In this document: one piece after another, positions 47,216 through 56,067 of the stretch
How the letters are laid out: every line of letters starts with the position of its first letter
How positions within the stretch are numbered: position 1 is the stretch's first letter
Assembly (NCBI RefSeq): GCF_021043365.1
Contig: NZ_JAJNDU010000005.1
Span: 141,953 to 205,952 of the forward strand
Direction of reading: 5' to 3'
Source: Sphingomonas sp. IC-11
GTDB lineage: Bacteria > Pseudomonadota > Alphaproteobacteria > Sphingomonadales > Sphingomonadaceae
DNA: 64,000 bases
Position numbers and translations under genes: made by a program
The notes under the pieces: generated by a model
Database searches by the model: none
The model's input: the letters and a program-made list of their open reading frames with translations, nothing else
Told to the model about the DNA's origin: nothing

Positions 47216-48250
47216 ATGAAGGCTTTGCGGTATTTCGGCGCGCGCGACATCCAGTACGGGTCGACCGAGGATGCAGCGTTGCAGGACGACCGCGACGTGC
47301 TGGTCCGCGTGAAGCATTGCGCGATCTGCGGTAGTGACCTTCATATCTACCACGGCCATGGCTTCTCCGAGGACAAGGGCTTTTGCGTCGGGCATGAGGC
47401 GGTGGGCGAAGTGGTCGAGACCGGCCGGGCAGTGCGCAACCTGAAGACGGGCGACCGGGTGATGATCTCTGCCGCGGTCGGCTGCGGCGCCTGCCCCGGC
47501 TGCCTGATGGGCCGGGTGCATGAATGCGAGAACAATGGCTCGGGCTGCTACGGGCTGTCCGCCGCGCTGCAGGGGAGCCAGGCGGAAGCGGTGCGCGTGC
47601 CGGCGGGTGACGTGAACGCGCGGCGCGTCCCCGAAGGGATCAGCGACGAACAGGCGCTGATGCTTACCGATGCGTTGCCGACGAGCTGGATGGCGGTGCG
47701 CAATGCCGACATCAAGCCGGGCGCAAGCGTCGCAGTGGTCGGTCTCGGCCCGATCGGGCTGATGGCCGTGGAAGGGTGCTTCGCGATGGGGGCGGGGCGG
47801 GTCTATGCGATCGATCTGGTGCCCGAGCGGCGCGCGATTGCGGAAGGGCTGGGCGCGGTCGGCGTCGATCCGGCGGAGGCGGTGCCGTTCATCCGCGAAG
47901 ACACCAAGGGCCGGATGTGCAGCGGCGTCGTCGAGGCGGTGGGCGCCGACGCGACGATCGACCTGTCGCTTCGGCTGGTCGGCAAATGGGGCACCGTCTC
48001 CTGCCTTGGCGTCAACCAGACGCGGCGCTTCCCCTTCCCGATGGAGCGCGCCTTCGCCAGCGGGCTGACGTTCCGCACCGGCACCTGTTCCGTGCCGCAC
48101 TGGTGGCAGGAGCTGATCCCGATGGTGCAGAAAGGGCAGCTCAGGCCCGAACGCTATATCTCGCACCGCCTGCCGCTGTCGCAAGGCGCCGAGGCATACG
48201 CCATCCTCGACCGGCGCGAGGCGCTGAAGGTGGTAATGACGCCGGAGTGA
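47216..48250 (+). CDS. Zinc-dependent medium-chain alcohol dehydrogenase
   Basis: A 344-residue MDR enzyme. Catalytic zinc ligands are Cys38 in HCAICGSDLH and HE in GHEAVGEVVETG. The structural zinc site is CGACPGCLMGRVHEC, with four cysteines in order. The Rossmann segment is VAVVGLGPIGLMAVEGCFAMGA. Length and layout match NAD(P)-dependent alcohol or aldehyde dehydrogenases; SVPHWWQELIPMV near the end is seen in relatives of alcohol dehydrogenases acting on small substrates. GGGAGCGG precedes the start. It is divergent from clpB. Confidence 0.88.
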   Translation: MKALRYFGARDIQYGSTEDAALQDDRDVLVRVKHCAICGSDLHIYHGHGFSEDKGFCVGHEAVGEVVETGRAVRNLKTGDRVMISAAVGCGACPGCLMGRVHECENNGSGCYGLSAALQGSQAEAVRVPAGDVNARRVPEGISDEQALMLTDALPTSWMAVRNADIKPGASVAVVGLGPIGLMAVEGCFAMGAGRVYAIDLVPERRAIAEGLGAVGVDPAEAVPFIREDTKGRMCSGVVEAVGADATIDLSLRLVGKWGTVSCLGVNQTRRFPFPMERAFASGLTFRTGTCSVPHWWQELIPMVQKGQLRPERYISHRLPLSQGAEAYAILDRREALKVVMTPE

Positions 48251-48339
48251 TCCGTTCGCGTCTGTCCTACATGGCACGGATCATGGTCTAACCGCCGGCG
48301 ATGATGACCTCGTTTCCTCGCCTGTCGCCGATCATCGCC

Positions 48340-48398
48340 AATGTTGAGGGTGTTGGAGAAAAACGCGCTATCGCCTCAACTTCCTCAACATTCGTTTT
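48340..48398 (+). terminator. Inverted repeat plus T run after the alcohol dehydrogenase gene
   Basis: AATGTTGAGG (48340-48349) and CCTCAACATT (48383-48392) are perfect inverse arms, followed by CG and six Ts (TTTTTT 48395-48400). The arms overlap two shorter GTTGxxG / CCTCAAC repeats that could pair in other ways. It could be a terminator for the upstream gene or a leader structure for the aldolase gene at 48518. Confidence 0.5.
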
Positions 48399-48517
48399 TT
48401 GCAATCGTTCGCGAACGGTCGCGCTATCGCCGGGATCGCGCCCCGATCCGGGTTCGATTGCCCCTGTCCCGGCGCGCCGTTATGATCCCGCGCAAATCGC
48501 AATCAGGAGAGCACGCC

Positions 48518-49291
48518 ATGGCCACGCTGGCACCGGTCGACAACACCGCCCAATATGCCCCCGGTGAATGGGAGGCGCGGGTTGATCTTGCTGCGGCGTA
48601 CCGCCTCGTCGCGCTGTACGGCTGGGACGATCTGATCTTCACGCACCTGTCCGCCCGCGTGCCGGGGCCCGAGCATCACTTCCTGATCAACCCCTATGAC
48701 ATGATGTTCGAGGAGATCACTGCCTCGAGCCTGGTCAAGATCGATGTCGAGGGCAATCCGGTCGGCCATACCGATCACCCGGTGAACCCGGCGGGCTTCA
48801 CCATCCACTCGGCGATCCACATGGCGCGCGAGGATGCCGCGGCGGTGATGCACCTCCACACTCCGCACGGCCAGGCAGTGTCGGCAATGGAATTCGGCCT
48901 TCTGCCGCACACCCAGACGGCGATGATCGCGCAGCACAATGTCGCCTATCACGACTATGAGGGCATCGCGACTGACCTCGATGAGCGCGAGCGGCTGGTG
49001 GCGGACATTGGCGACAAGCACGCGATGATCCTGCGCAACCACGGCACGCTGGCGGTGGGCGACAGTGTCGCTTCCTGCTTCCTGCGGCTCTACTTCCTCG
49101 AGCGCGCGTGCGAGGCGCAGGTGCTGATGCTGTCGGCGGGGCGCGAGAACCTCAACAATCCGCCGCAGGGCGTGGAGGAGAAGGTCGCCGGGCAAAGCGC
49201 GCCGGCGGGCATGGGCAAGCTGGCCGAAAAGCTCGCCTGGCCGGCACTGCTGCGCAAGCTCGACCGGATCGATCCCAGCTTCCGCAACTAA
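48518..49291 (+). CDS. Class II aldolase/adducin family protein
   Basis: A 257-residue protein of the class II aldolase/adducin fold. The zinc site is HLHTPHGQAVS together with a later histidine in ILRNHGTLAVG. LITPYDM-like (LINPYDMMFEEITASSLVKID) marks the substrate phosphate region. Proteins of this subgroup are often annotated as aldolases of unknown substrate. AGGAGA at 48505-48510 sets the ATG at 48518; the frame opening at 48341 lies in non-coding DNA. The stop overlaps that of the convergent kinase gene by four bases. Confidence 0.87.
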   Translation: MATLAPVDNTAQYAPGEWEARVDLAAAYRLVALYGWDDLIFTHLSARVPGPEHHFLINPYDMMFEEITASSLVKIDVEGNPVGHTDHPVNPAGFTIHSAIHMAREDAAAVMHLHTPHGQAVSAMEFGLLPHTQTAMIAQHNVAYHDYEGIATDLDERERLVADIGDKHAMILRNHGTLAVGDSVASCFLRLYFLERACEAQVLMLSAGRENLNNPPQGVEEKVAGQSAPAGMGKLAEKLAWPALLRKLDRIDPSFRN

Positions 49292-50361
49292 GCGGAGCGG
49301 CGCTGACGTTCGTCTTCGGTATGAGGGCGAACGTCCTGCCCGCTGGATGCCTGTGGCATCATGAGGCAGGCGCGGGTCTCAGGCCCGCCGGTAATCACGT
49401 AGCGCCCTCCCGTCTGCCGGGCGAGCATGGTGGCAATGGAAAGGCCGAGGCTGTTGGTCGCCTCCGCGGAAAAGGCAGCCGGCAGCTTTCCGCCATTGTC
49501 GACGACGGTGATGCTGAGCTGTCGACCGGCCGTAACCACTTCGATCGCAATAGCGGGCGCGCAATGTTCGCCGAGACCATGTTCAATGGCATTGGCGATC
49601 GATTCGGCGACGACGAGCGCGACGGGCAGTGCCTGTTCGGTGGAAAGGCGCAGATCGGGCGGGCAATCAACCCGGCGAGCGATGTCGCTGCGGCCGTTTG
49701 CCTCCACCACTTCGTCTAGCAATGCCGTTAGAAAGGCGGCGAGTCCTTTGCCGTTCTCATCGGCATCGTAGAGGCGGCGGCTGATGCGGCCGATCAATGC
49801 AACCCGCTGCGAGGCTTCTGCCAGAGCCTCGGCGGCCTGGGGATCGGCAAGGCGGCGCCGCTGAAGTGCGAGCAAGCCGGCAACCGCCTGAAGATTGTTC
49901 GACACACGATGCTGCAACTCGTCGAACAGCAGGGCGCGAGTCCGCGCAAGTGCAGTGCTTCGTTCGCGCTCCTCTGCCAGATGGCCGTTGGCGCGCTGCA
50001 GCCAGTGAATGATCAGGACCTCTGTGGCGACGATCAGGGCGTAGAATCCCATGGCCGCCAGCGATCCCACATCTAGGTTGAACGCCCTCTTGGGCGGAAT
50101 GAAGAAATACCAGGCGAGCACGCCGCCCAGCATCGCAGCCGCGGCGCCGTAGCGTGCGCCGAACAGCACGGAGATCAGGATCACCGCGGGAAAGAAGCTG
50201 ACGAACGGAAATCCTGGCGGAAGCGTGCTGTCCGCCGCGTAACGGATCCAGAAGGCAACAGCGACGGCCGCGAAGGTCGCTGCCCAAGCCAATAACGGAC
50301 GGACGGCGAGCGGGAAGCGATCGAGCGGCAGAAAAGACCCTTGTTGCGAAGGTGGCACCAT
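49288..50361 (-). CDS. Membrane sensor kinase, DUF4118 plus HisKA_2/HWE-type domain
   Basis: A protein of about 357 residues. Four hydrophobic segments in the first 130 residues form a KdpD-like DUF4118 region (FVSFFPAVILISVLFGARYG, LAWYFFIPPKRAFN). The dimerisation/phosphoacceptor helix is LLFDELQHRVSNNLQAVAGLL, with the histidine of the HisKA_2 family, followed by an ATPase domain (ALPVALVVAESIANAIEHGL, DNGGKLP, SLGLSIATMLARQTGG). It starts at ATG 50361 behind GAAGGTGGA; a TTG at 50388 is possible. No response regulator is adjacent. Confidence 0.85.
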   Translation of the reverse strand: MVPPSQQGSFLPLDRFPLAVRPLLAWAATFAAVAVAFWIRYAADSTLPPGFPFVSFFPAVILISVLFGARYGAAAAMLGGVLAWYFFIPPKRAFNLDVGSLAAMGFYALIVATEVLIIHWLQRANGHLAEERERSTALARTRALLFDELQHRVSNNLQAVAGLLALQRRRLADPQAAEALAEASQRVALIGRISRRLYDADENGKGLAAFLTALLDEVVEANGRSDIARRVDCPPDLRLSTEQALPVALVVAESIANAIEHGLGEHCAPAIAIEVVTAGRQLSITVVDNGGKLPAAFSAEATNSLGLSIATMLARQTGGRYVITGGPETRACLMMPQASSGQDVRPHTEDERQRRSA

Positions 50362-50456
50362 CCACCTTCGCGGGACGTTAGAGAGCAAAGCCGGTCAGGT
50401 CGAGGGGCCGCGAACGCCCCATGATCCGTGCGCGTCCGCTGAGCGGCGAGCCGCGA

Positions 50457-51302
50457 TCAACGGCCCCACCAGGGATAGCCCGGCGGCATGTCGTGGGGAA
50501 TGCGGCCGGGAAATGCCGGCGCACGCTTTTCCAGGAACGCAGCCACCCCTTCTCGCACGTCTGGCCCGGCACCCAGCGCCATGGCGAAGCCGCCGTCCAC
50601 CTTGAGCGCGCCAGCGGGCGAGGCCTCGCCAGCGAAGCGCCACAGCATCTGCCGGGTAAGCGCGACCGACACGGGAGCAGTATTCTCCGCGATCTCCAGC
50701 GCGATTTCCTGCGCGCGCTCGAGCAACTTATCGGCCGGTACCACGTCGCTGACCAGGCCGCCCCTAAGGGCCTCCGCCGCATCGAACAGCTTGCCCGAAA
50801 GGCACCAGCGCAATGCCTGGGGAAGTCCGACGATCTGCGGCAGGAACCAGGCGCTCCCGGCTTCGGGTACCAGGCCGCGGCGGGCGAAAACGAAACCAAA
50901 GCGTGCCGTGTCCGCCGCGATGCGGATGTCGCAGGGCAAGGTGAGCGTGGCACCCACCCCGACCGCAGCGCCGTTGACGGCGGCGATCACTGGCTTGGGA
51001 CTGTCGAAGAGGGCGCCAACGAAGCCGCCGCCGTCCTGACGAGGCTTGCCTTCCGCAGCGAAATTGGGGCCGCCGCTGCCAAAGCTGTCGGCCCCGCCCG
51101 AAATGTCCGCACCGGCGCAGAATCCGCGTCCCTCGCCGGTCAGGATGATGGCGCGCACCTTTTCCTCGGCACCGGCCTTGCGCACGGCCTCCGCAAGTTC
51201 GGCACCCATGACGGCGGTATAAGCGTTCAGCTTGTCAGGACGGGCGAGCATGATCGTCGCGATCGGACCGTCGATCGTGTAACGGATCTGTTCAAAGGTC
51301 AT
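50457..51302 (-). CDS. Enoyl-CoA hydratase/isomerase family protein
   Basis: A 281-residue crotonase-fold enzyme. LARPDKLNAYTAVM binds CoA, GRGFCAGADISGG is the first oxyanion loop, and PVIAAVNGAAVGVGATLTLPCDIRIAADTARFGFVFARRGLVPEAG includes the second oxyanion residue and a catalytic glutamate (LVPEAG). It hydrates trans-2-enoyl-CoA in beta-oxidation or an aromatic-acid route. CAAGGAGAGG precedes the start at 51302. The substrate is open. Confidence 0.88.
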   Translation of the reverse strand: MTFEQIRYTIDGPIATIMLARPDKLNAYTAVMGAELAEAVRKAGAEEKVRAIILTGEGRGFCAGADISGGADSFGSGGPNFAAEGKPRQDGGGFVGALFDSPKPVIAAVNGAAVGVGATLTLPCDIRIAADTARFGFVFARRGLVPEAGSAWFLPQIVGLPQALRWCLSGKLFDAAEALRGGLVSDVVPADKLLERAQEIALEIAENTAPVSVALTRQMLWRFAGEASPAGALKVDGGFAMALGAGPDVREGVAAFLEKRAPAFPGRIPHDMPPGYPWWGR

Positions 51303-51438
51303 CGGCCTCTCCTTGCCTGCGGATCATGTGCGCCCGCTTCTTCAATCGCATAACCTGTCCCGTTGCCTTGCGCCATGCGGTGCGCTGAGATCGCCAAAGC
51401 GGCTTTCCCGTATCGTCCGCCCGGCTTAACGAGGGGGT

Positions 51439-52110
51439 ATGTGGCAGCTCTACCAATTTCCCTTGTGCCCCTTCACTCGCAAGGTCCGCATCCTTCTGGG
51501 CGAGAAGGACGTCGGCTATGAGCTGGTGCGGGAGATCCCGTGGACGCGCCGCGACGAATTTCTCGACATGAACCCGGCCGGCCAGACCCCGGTGATGGTG
51601 GATGGCGAGCGCGGCACCGTGCTGATCGATTCGATGGCGATCTGCGAATATTTCGAGGAGACGGTGGACCGCGCGGCGATGATCAACGGATCGGCGGCCA
51701 ATCGGGCCGAAATCCGGCGGCTGGTCGCCTGGTTCGATTCGCAATTCTATCGCGACGTCAGCCAACCGCTGATTGAGGAGCGGATGGTGAAGCGGCTCGT
51801 GTTGCGCCAGTCGCCGAACGCGGCGCGGCTGCGCGAGGCCATGAAGTCCGCCATCGGCCACTTGGACTATATCGATTACCTGCTCGATCACCGAAAATGG
51901 ATGGGCGGCGCAACGATCAGTCTCGCCGATCTTGCGGCAGCGGCTCATATTTCGGTCGCAGATTATCTGGGTGGAATCGACTGGTCCGGGCATACCCATG
52001 CGAAAGCCTGGTATTCGGCGTTCAAGAGCCGCCGCAGCTTCCGCCCGTTGCTGGCGGAGCGGATGAGCGGGATCGAACCGCCGAACTATTACGAGAATCC
52101 GGATTTTTGA
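51439..52110 (+). CDS. Glutathione S-transferase family protein
   Basis: A 223-residue GST. The N-terminal thioredoxin fold (WQLYQFPLCPFTRKVRILLG) has a CPFT motif, and NPAGQTPVMVDGERGTVLIDSMAICEYFE gives the cis-proline and the Ser/Asp glutathione contacts. The C-terminal helical domain includes WMGGATISLADLAAAAHISV, the usual N-capping box. The stop is TGA 52108-52110, whose last base begins the next ATG, so translation of the CsaA-like gene is coupled. Confidence 0.88.
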   Translation: MWQLYQFPLCPFTRKVRILLGEKDVGYELVREIPWTRRDEFLDMNPAGQTPVMVDGERGTVLIDSMAICEYFEETVDRAAMINGSAANRAEIRRLVAWFDSQFYRDVSQPLIEERMVKRLVLRQSPNAARLREAMKSAIGHLDYIDYLLDHRKWMGGATISLADLAAAAHISVADYLGGIDWSGHTHAKAWYSAFKSRRSFRPLLAERMSGIEPPNYYENPDF

Positions 52111-52481
52111 TGCACGCCAACCATGATGCGGCAGCGCCTGCGGCCGAGACGATCAGCTTCGACGACTTCCTGAAGGTCGACATTCGAGTGGGCACGATCG
52201 TGTTGGCAGAGCCGTTTCCGGAGGCGCGCAAGCCGGCGTTGAAGCTGGTGATCGATTTCGGTCCCGTGATCGGACGCAAGAAGTCTTCCGCGCAGATCAC
52301 CGAGAATCATGATTCGGCCGATCTGGTAGGCAAGCAGGTGATGGCGGTGGTGAACTTCCCGCCACGCCAGATCGGCCCGGTTATGAGCGAGGTGCTCACG
52401 CTGGGCTTCCCGGACGCGGACGGAAAGGTCGTCTTGGCAGCGCCGACCTTGAGCGTACCAGACGGCGGGCGGCTGTTCTAA
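52110..52481 (+). CDS. tRNA-binding protein, CsaA-like
   Basis: A 123-residue single OB-fold protein of the CsaA type, a small secretion chaperone/tRNA-binding domain. FDDFLKVDIRVGTIVLAEPF is the OB start and LKLVIDFGPVIGRKKSSAQI follows. GKQVMAVVNFPPRQIGPVMSEVLTLGFPDADG is the signature C-terminal part. The start ATG shares its A with the stop of the GST gene upstream, so the two are co-translated. Confidence 0.92.
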   Translation: MHANHDAAAPAAETISFDDFLKVDIRVGTIVLAEPFPEARKPALKLVIDFGPVIGRKKSSAQITENHDSADLVGKQVMAVVNFPPRQIGPVMSEVLTLGFPDADGKVVLAAPTLSVPDGGRLF

Positions 52482-52624
52482 TCGAGGTTCTTTCAGCTTC
52501 TGACGAGTGTTGCTGCAGGGCAACACGAAGACTTTACCTGGCCGCCTTGGCAACCGGCCTGAGCACCGCGGGTTTGAACGTGCGGACCGCGCATCAGACC
52601 AGCGGCCTGGTAAAAGGTATTGTT

Positions 52625-53200
52625 ATGAAGAAGTTGCTTTCGGCGGCTGTAGCTGCCGCTTTCGTGATCCCCTCGGTCGCCGCGGCGCAGGAGACCACCA
52701 CCGACGGTTCGCGCGCGTTCGGGATTGATCCCTATGTCGGCGTCCTCGGCGGCTATGAAGGGTTCGAAAGCGCGCCGGGCGGCGGCATCCCCGTGTCGCA
52801 GCCGGGCAACCGCCTGAAGGGCGGCCTGGTCGAAGGCGTGGTGGGCGTGAACGTGCCGCTCAACAGCTTCTTCATCGGTGTCGAGGGTAATGCCGCCAAG
52901 GGTTTCACTGGCGACATCGACTGGGAATATGGCGTGCATGGCCGGGTTGGCGCGCGGGCTGGTGAGACCGGCCTCATCTACGTCAAGGCTGGCTATCGCT
53001 GGGTCAACTTCGACCGGTACGGCAACGACAGCCGCGACTTCGGCCGTGTTTCCTACGGCATCGGCGGCGAATTTGGCCCGTCGGCGATCGGCCTGGACGG
53101 GCTGGTGAAGAAGGAAGGCGTACGCATCCGTGCGGAGATCGCCACCACCGGCGACTTCGAAACCGTGCGGCCGATGGTGGGTGTCATCGGGCACTTCTGA
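52625..53200 (+). CDS. Outer-membrane beta-barrel protein
   Basis: A 191-residue exported protein with signal peptide KKLLSAAVAAAFVIPSVAAA cut before QETTT. Alternating hydrophobic/polar strands such as DPYVGVLGGYEGF, FFIGVEGNAAKGF and VHGRVGARAGETGLIYVKAGYRWVNFD end in the C-terminal phenylalanine of VGVIGHF, typical of small OmpA/opacity-like barrels. AAAGGT precedes ATG 52625. A strong terminator follows at 53224-53252. Confidence 0.85.
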   Translation: MKKLLSAAVAAAFVIPSVAAAQETTTDGSRAFGIDPYVGVLGGYEGFESAPGGGIPVSQPGNRLKGGLVEGVVGVNVPLNSFFIGVEGNAAKGFTGDIDWEYGVHGRVGARAGETGLIYVKAGYRWVNFDRYGNDSRDFGRVSYGIGGEFGPSAIGLDGLVKKEGVRIRAEIATTGDFETVRPMVGVIGHF

Positions 53201-53223
53201 TCCTTGCCGCAAGGATAAGAAAG

Positions 53224-53252
53224 GGGGCTCCGGCTGTGGTCGGAGCCCCTTT
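53224..53252 (+). terminator. Intrinsic terminator after the beta-barrel gene
   Basis: GGGGCTCCG (53224-53232) pairs with CGGAGCCCC (53241-53249) around an eight-base loop and is followed by TTT. It lies 24 bases after the barrel gene stop, a canonical rho-independent terminator. It also lies just beyond the stop of the convergent dehydrogenase gene. Confidence 0.85.
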
Positions 53253-53276
53253 ATGTGTCGGTGCGGTAGGGCCGCG

Positions 53277-54509
53277 TTAGAGGCCGAGCACCTGCTTCGC
53301 GATGATGTTGCGCTGGATCTCGTTCGAGCCGGCGTAGATCGGGCCGGCCCGCTCGTTCATATAGCGCAGTGGCGCCAAGGCGTGCCACTCGTCCCCGCTG
53401 ACATAACCGTCCTCCGGCGGTGTGTGGCCCGGCACGGCGCCGCCGGGCATAGTGGCATGTGGTTGATAAACGAGGCCGCGATCCCCAGCCGCCTCCATCG
53501 CCAGTTCGGTGAGCGTACCGGCAAGTTCGGTACCCATGATCTTCATCATCGAAGAGAGCGCGCCAACGCTGCCGTCATCATTGGCAGCGGAGAGCAAGCG
53601 AAGCTCCATGATCTCGAGCACGTCGGCGCGCACGCGGGCTCGGGCAAGCTTCGTAGCGAACACCGGATCGTCGATCAGCGGCGCGCCGTCGCTGCCGGTC
53701 GTCTCCGCAGCATGGCGCGCAATCGCGTCCGCCCGCGCCTTCAATGCCGGCGCATAAGCGTTGCCGCCACGTTCGAACTCGAGGAGGTATTTCGCGACGC
53801 TCCACCCGCGGTCGATCTCCCCCATCACGTTCGCCTTGGGGACGCGGACGTCGGTGAAGAATACGGCGTTCTGCACCTGCTCGCCCGACGTCATGGTGAA
53901 GGGGCGGACTTCCACGCCGGGCGTCGTCATGTCGATGAGGAGGAAGGTGATGCCCTGCTGCGGCCGGCCTTCCTTTGAGGTGCGCACCAGCGCAAAAATC
54001 CAGTTCGCCTCGTTGGCATGCGTGGTCCACACCTTCTGGCCGTTGACGATGAGGTCGTCGCCATCCTCGACCGCGCTGGTCTGCAGGGAGGCAAGGTCGC
54101 TGCCCGAATTGGGCTCCGAATAGCCCTGGCAGAAGAAGATCTCGCCCGACAGGATGCGGGGGAGGAAGAAGCGCTGCTGCTCGGGCGTGCCGTATTTCAT
54201 GATGACATAGGCCACCATCGAAATGCCCATCGGCGAGAGGCCCGGGGCGCCAGCGGCGATCCGCTCGCGGTTCCAGATGTAGTGTTGCGCCACCGTCCAG
54301 TCGGTGCCGCCGTGCTCGGGCGCCCAGTGCGGCGCGGCCCAGCCCTTGGCAACGAGGATCTCCTGCCATTTCATGCTGGCTTCGTGATCGGCATAGACGC
54401 TGGTGGAGAGGCGGCCGGCGCGCAGCAGGTCGGGGGTGAGCGCGGTGGCGAGAAAATCGCGCACCTCGGCCTCGAACGCCTGCTCCTCAGGGCTCCACTT
54501 CAGGTCCAT
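53277..54509 (-). CDS. Acyl-CoA dehydrogenase
   Basis: A 410-residue acyl-CoA dehydrogenase. It has IFFCQGYSEPNSGSDLASLQT (FAD loop), LIVNGQKVWTTHANEANWIF, NAVFFTDVRVPKANVMGEID and the C-terminal MNERAGPIYAGSNEIQRNIIAKQVLGL, a normal (G)SNEIQ ending. The N-terminal part (EVRDFLATALTPDLL) fits the branched-chain/aryl type. It is the third such gene in the window and lies divergent to lpd. The substrate cannot be assigned. Confidence 0.9.
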   Translation of the reverse strand: MDLKWSPEEQAFEAEVRDFLATALTPDLLRAGRLSTSVYADHEASMKWQEILVAKGWAAPHWAPEHGGTDWTVAQHYIWNRERIAAGAPGLSPMGISMVAYVIMKYGTPEQQRFFLPRILSGEIFFCQGYSEPNSGSDLASLQTSAVEDGDDLIVNGQKVWTTHANEANWIFALVRTSKEGRPQQGITFLLIDMTTPGVEVRPFTMTSGEQVQNAVFFTDVRVPKANVMGEIDRGWSVAKYLLEFERGGNAYAPALKARADAIARHAAETTGSDGAPLIDDPVFATKLARARVRADVLEIMELRLLSAANDDGSVGALSSMMKIMGTELAGTLTELAMEAAGDRGLVYQPHATMPGGAVPGHTPPEDGYVSGDEWHALAPLRYMNERAGPIYAGSNEIQRNIIAKQVLGL

Positions 54510-54600
54510 CCGGCCTCTCCTATGTCCTCGCGGGGTTGCACCCCCGTCATGAGGGTCTATGTCGCAGCCGGTTTCCCTAATCCAGAGGCGAGTGCACCCG

Positions 54601-55995
54601 ATGGCTGACGAATTCGATTATGACGTTCTCGTGATCGGTGCCGGTCCGGGTGGCTACGTCGCAGCGATCCGCGCGGCGCAGTTGGGCCTGAAGACCGCCT
54701 GCGCCGAAAGCCGGGAGACGCTGGGCGGCACCTGCCTCAACGTGGGCTGCATCCCGTCCAAGGCGATGCTGCATGCGAGCGAGTATTTCGACGCGGCCGC
54801 GAATGGCTCGATGGCGAAGATGGGCGTGAAGGTGACGCCGGAACTGGACCTCGACGCAATGCACGGCCAGCGCCGCGAGTCGGTGAAGAGCCTGACCGGC
54901 GGCATCGAATATCTCTTCAAGAAGAACAAGGTGACGTGGCTGAAGGGCCGCGCCAGCTTCGAGGATGCGCACAGCGTCACCGTCGGCGGGCAGAAGGTGA
55001 CGGCGAAGAACATCGTCATCGCGACCGGATCCAGCGTTACCCCGCTGCCGGGCGTGACGATCGACCAGAAGGTGGTGGTCGATTCGACCGGCGCGCTCGA
55101 GCTGCCCAAGGTGCCCGAGCACATGGTCGTCATCGGTGGCGGCGTGATCGGGCTGGAGCTCGGTTCGGTCTGGCGGCGCCTGGGCGCCAAGGTGACGTGC
55201 GTCGAATTCCTCGACCAGATCCTGCCGGGCTTTGACGGCGACGTGCGCAAGGAAGCCAACAAGATCTTCAAGAAGCAGGGGATCGAGTTCAAGCTGGGCA
55301 CCAAGGTGACCAATGTTGCTGTGAACGGCGACAAGGCGACGCTGACGGTCGAGCCGGCCGCTGGCGGCGAGGCATCGACGATCGAGGCGGATTGCGTGCT
55401 GGTGTCGATCGGCCGCAAGCCGAACACCGACGGCCTGGGGCTGGAGAAGATCGGCCTCACCCCGAACAACCGCGGCCAGATCGAGACCGATCACGATTTC
55501 CGCACCTCGGTTTCGGGTGTCTGGGCGATCGGTGACGTCATTCCAGGCCCGATGCTGGCGCACAAGGCCGAAGACGAGGGCATTGCGGTTGCGGAGAATA
55601 TCGCCGGCCAGCACGGCATCGTGAACCATGACGTGATCCCGTCGGTCGTCTACACCTGGCCGGAGATCGCCGGCGTCGGGCTGACCGAGGAAGCCGCCAA
55701 GGAGAAGGGCGAAATCAAGGTCGGCAAGTTCCCGATGATGGCGAACAGCCGCGCAAAGACCAATCACGAGCCCGACGGCTTCGTGAAGGTGATCGCCGAC
55801 GCCAAGACCGATCGCGTGCTGGGCGTGTGGTGCATCGCGAGCGTTGCGGGCACGATGATCGCGCAGGCGGCGCAGGCAATGGAGTTCGGCGCGACCAGCG
55901 AGGACATCGCCTACACCTGCCACGCGCACCCGACGCATTCGGAAGCGATCAAGGAAGCCGCGATGGCGGTGCAGGGCAAGCCGATCCACATCTGA
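54601..55995 (+). CDS. lpdA: Dihydrolipoyl dehydrogenase
   Basis: A 464-residue E3 flavoenzyme for 2-oxoacid dehydrogenase complexes. The redox disulfide is GGTCLNVGC (Cys45-Cys50), the FAD fold is VLVIGAGPGGYVAAIRA, the NAD fold is MVVIGGGVIGLELGSVWRRL, and AIGDVIPGPMLAHKAEDEG is the second FAD motif. The C-terminal HAHPTHSEAIKEA holds the base pair His-Glu. The start at 54601 is the natural one; the frame opens at 54559. No E1/E2 gene is adjacent. Confidence 0.94.
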   Translation: MADEFDYDVLVIGAGPGGYVAAIRAAQLGLKTACAESRETLGGTCLNVGCIPSKAMLHASEYFDAAANGSMAKMGVKVTPELDLDAMHGQRRESVKSLTGGIEYLFKKNKVTWLKGRASFEDAHSVTVGGQKVTAKNIVIATGSSVTPLPGVTIDQKVVVDSTGALELPKVPEHMVVIGGGVIGLELGSVWRRLGAKVTCVEFLDQILPGFDGDVRKEANKIFKKQGIEFKLGTKVTNVAVNGDKATLTVEPAAGGEASTIEADCVLVSIGRKPNTDGLGLEKIGLTPNNRGQIETDHDFRTSVSGVWAIGDVIPGPMLAHKAEDEGIAVAENIAGQHGIVNHDVIPSVVYTWPEIAGVGLTEEAAKEKGEIKVGKFPMMANSRAKTNHEPDGFVKVIADAKTDRVLGVWCIASVAGTMIAQAAQAMEFGATSEDIAYTCHAHPTHSEAIKEAAMAVQGKPIHI

Positions 55996-56020
55996 TCGGC
56001 TGACCTGGACGGACCCGAAA

Positions 56021-56055
56021 GGGGGCGCTGGCGGATGGGCCGGCGCCCCCTTTTT
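56021..56055 (+). terminator. Intrinsic terminator after lpdA
   Basis: GGGGGCGC (56021-56028) pairs with GCGCCCCC (56043-56050), followed by five Ts, 25 bases after the lpdA stop. It is a clear rho-independent terminator between converging genes. Confidence 0.92.
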
Positions 56056-56067
56056 CGTTGGCGGTGA

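Noticed and set aside
52507..52526. Seven-base-pair hairpin after the CsaA-like gene as a terminator
   Set aside because: GTGTTGC/GCAACAC pairs around six bases but is short and without a T run; too weak to list.
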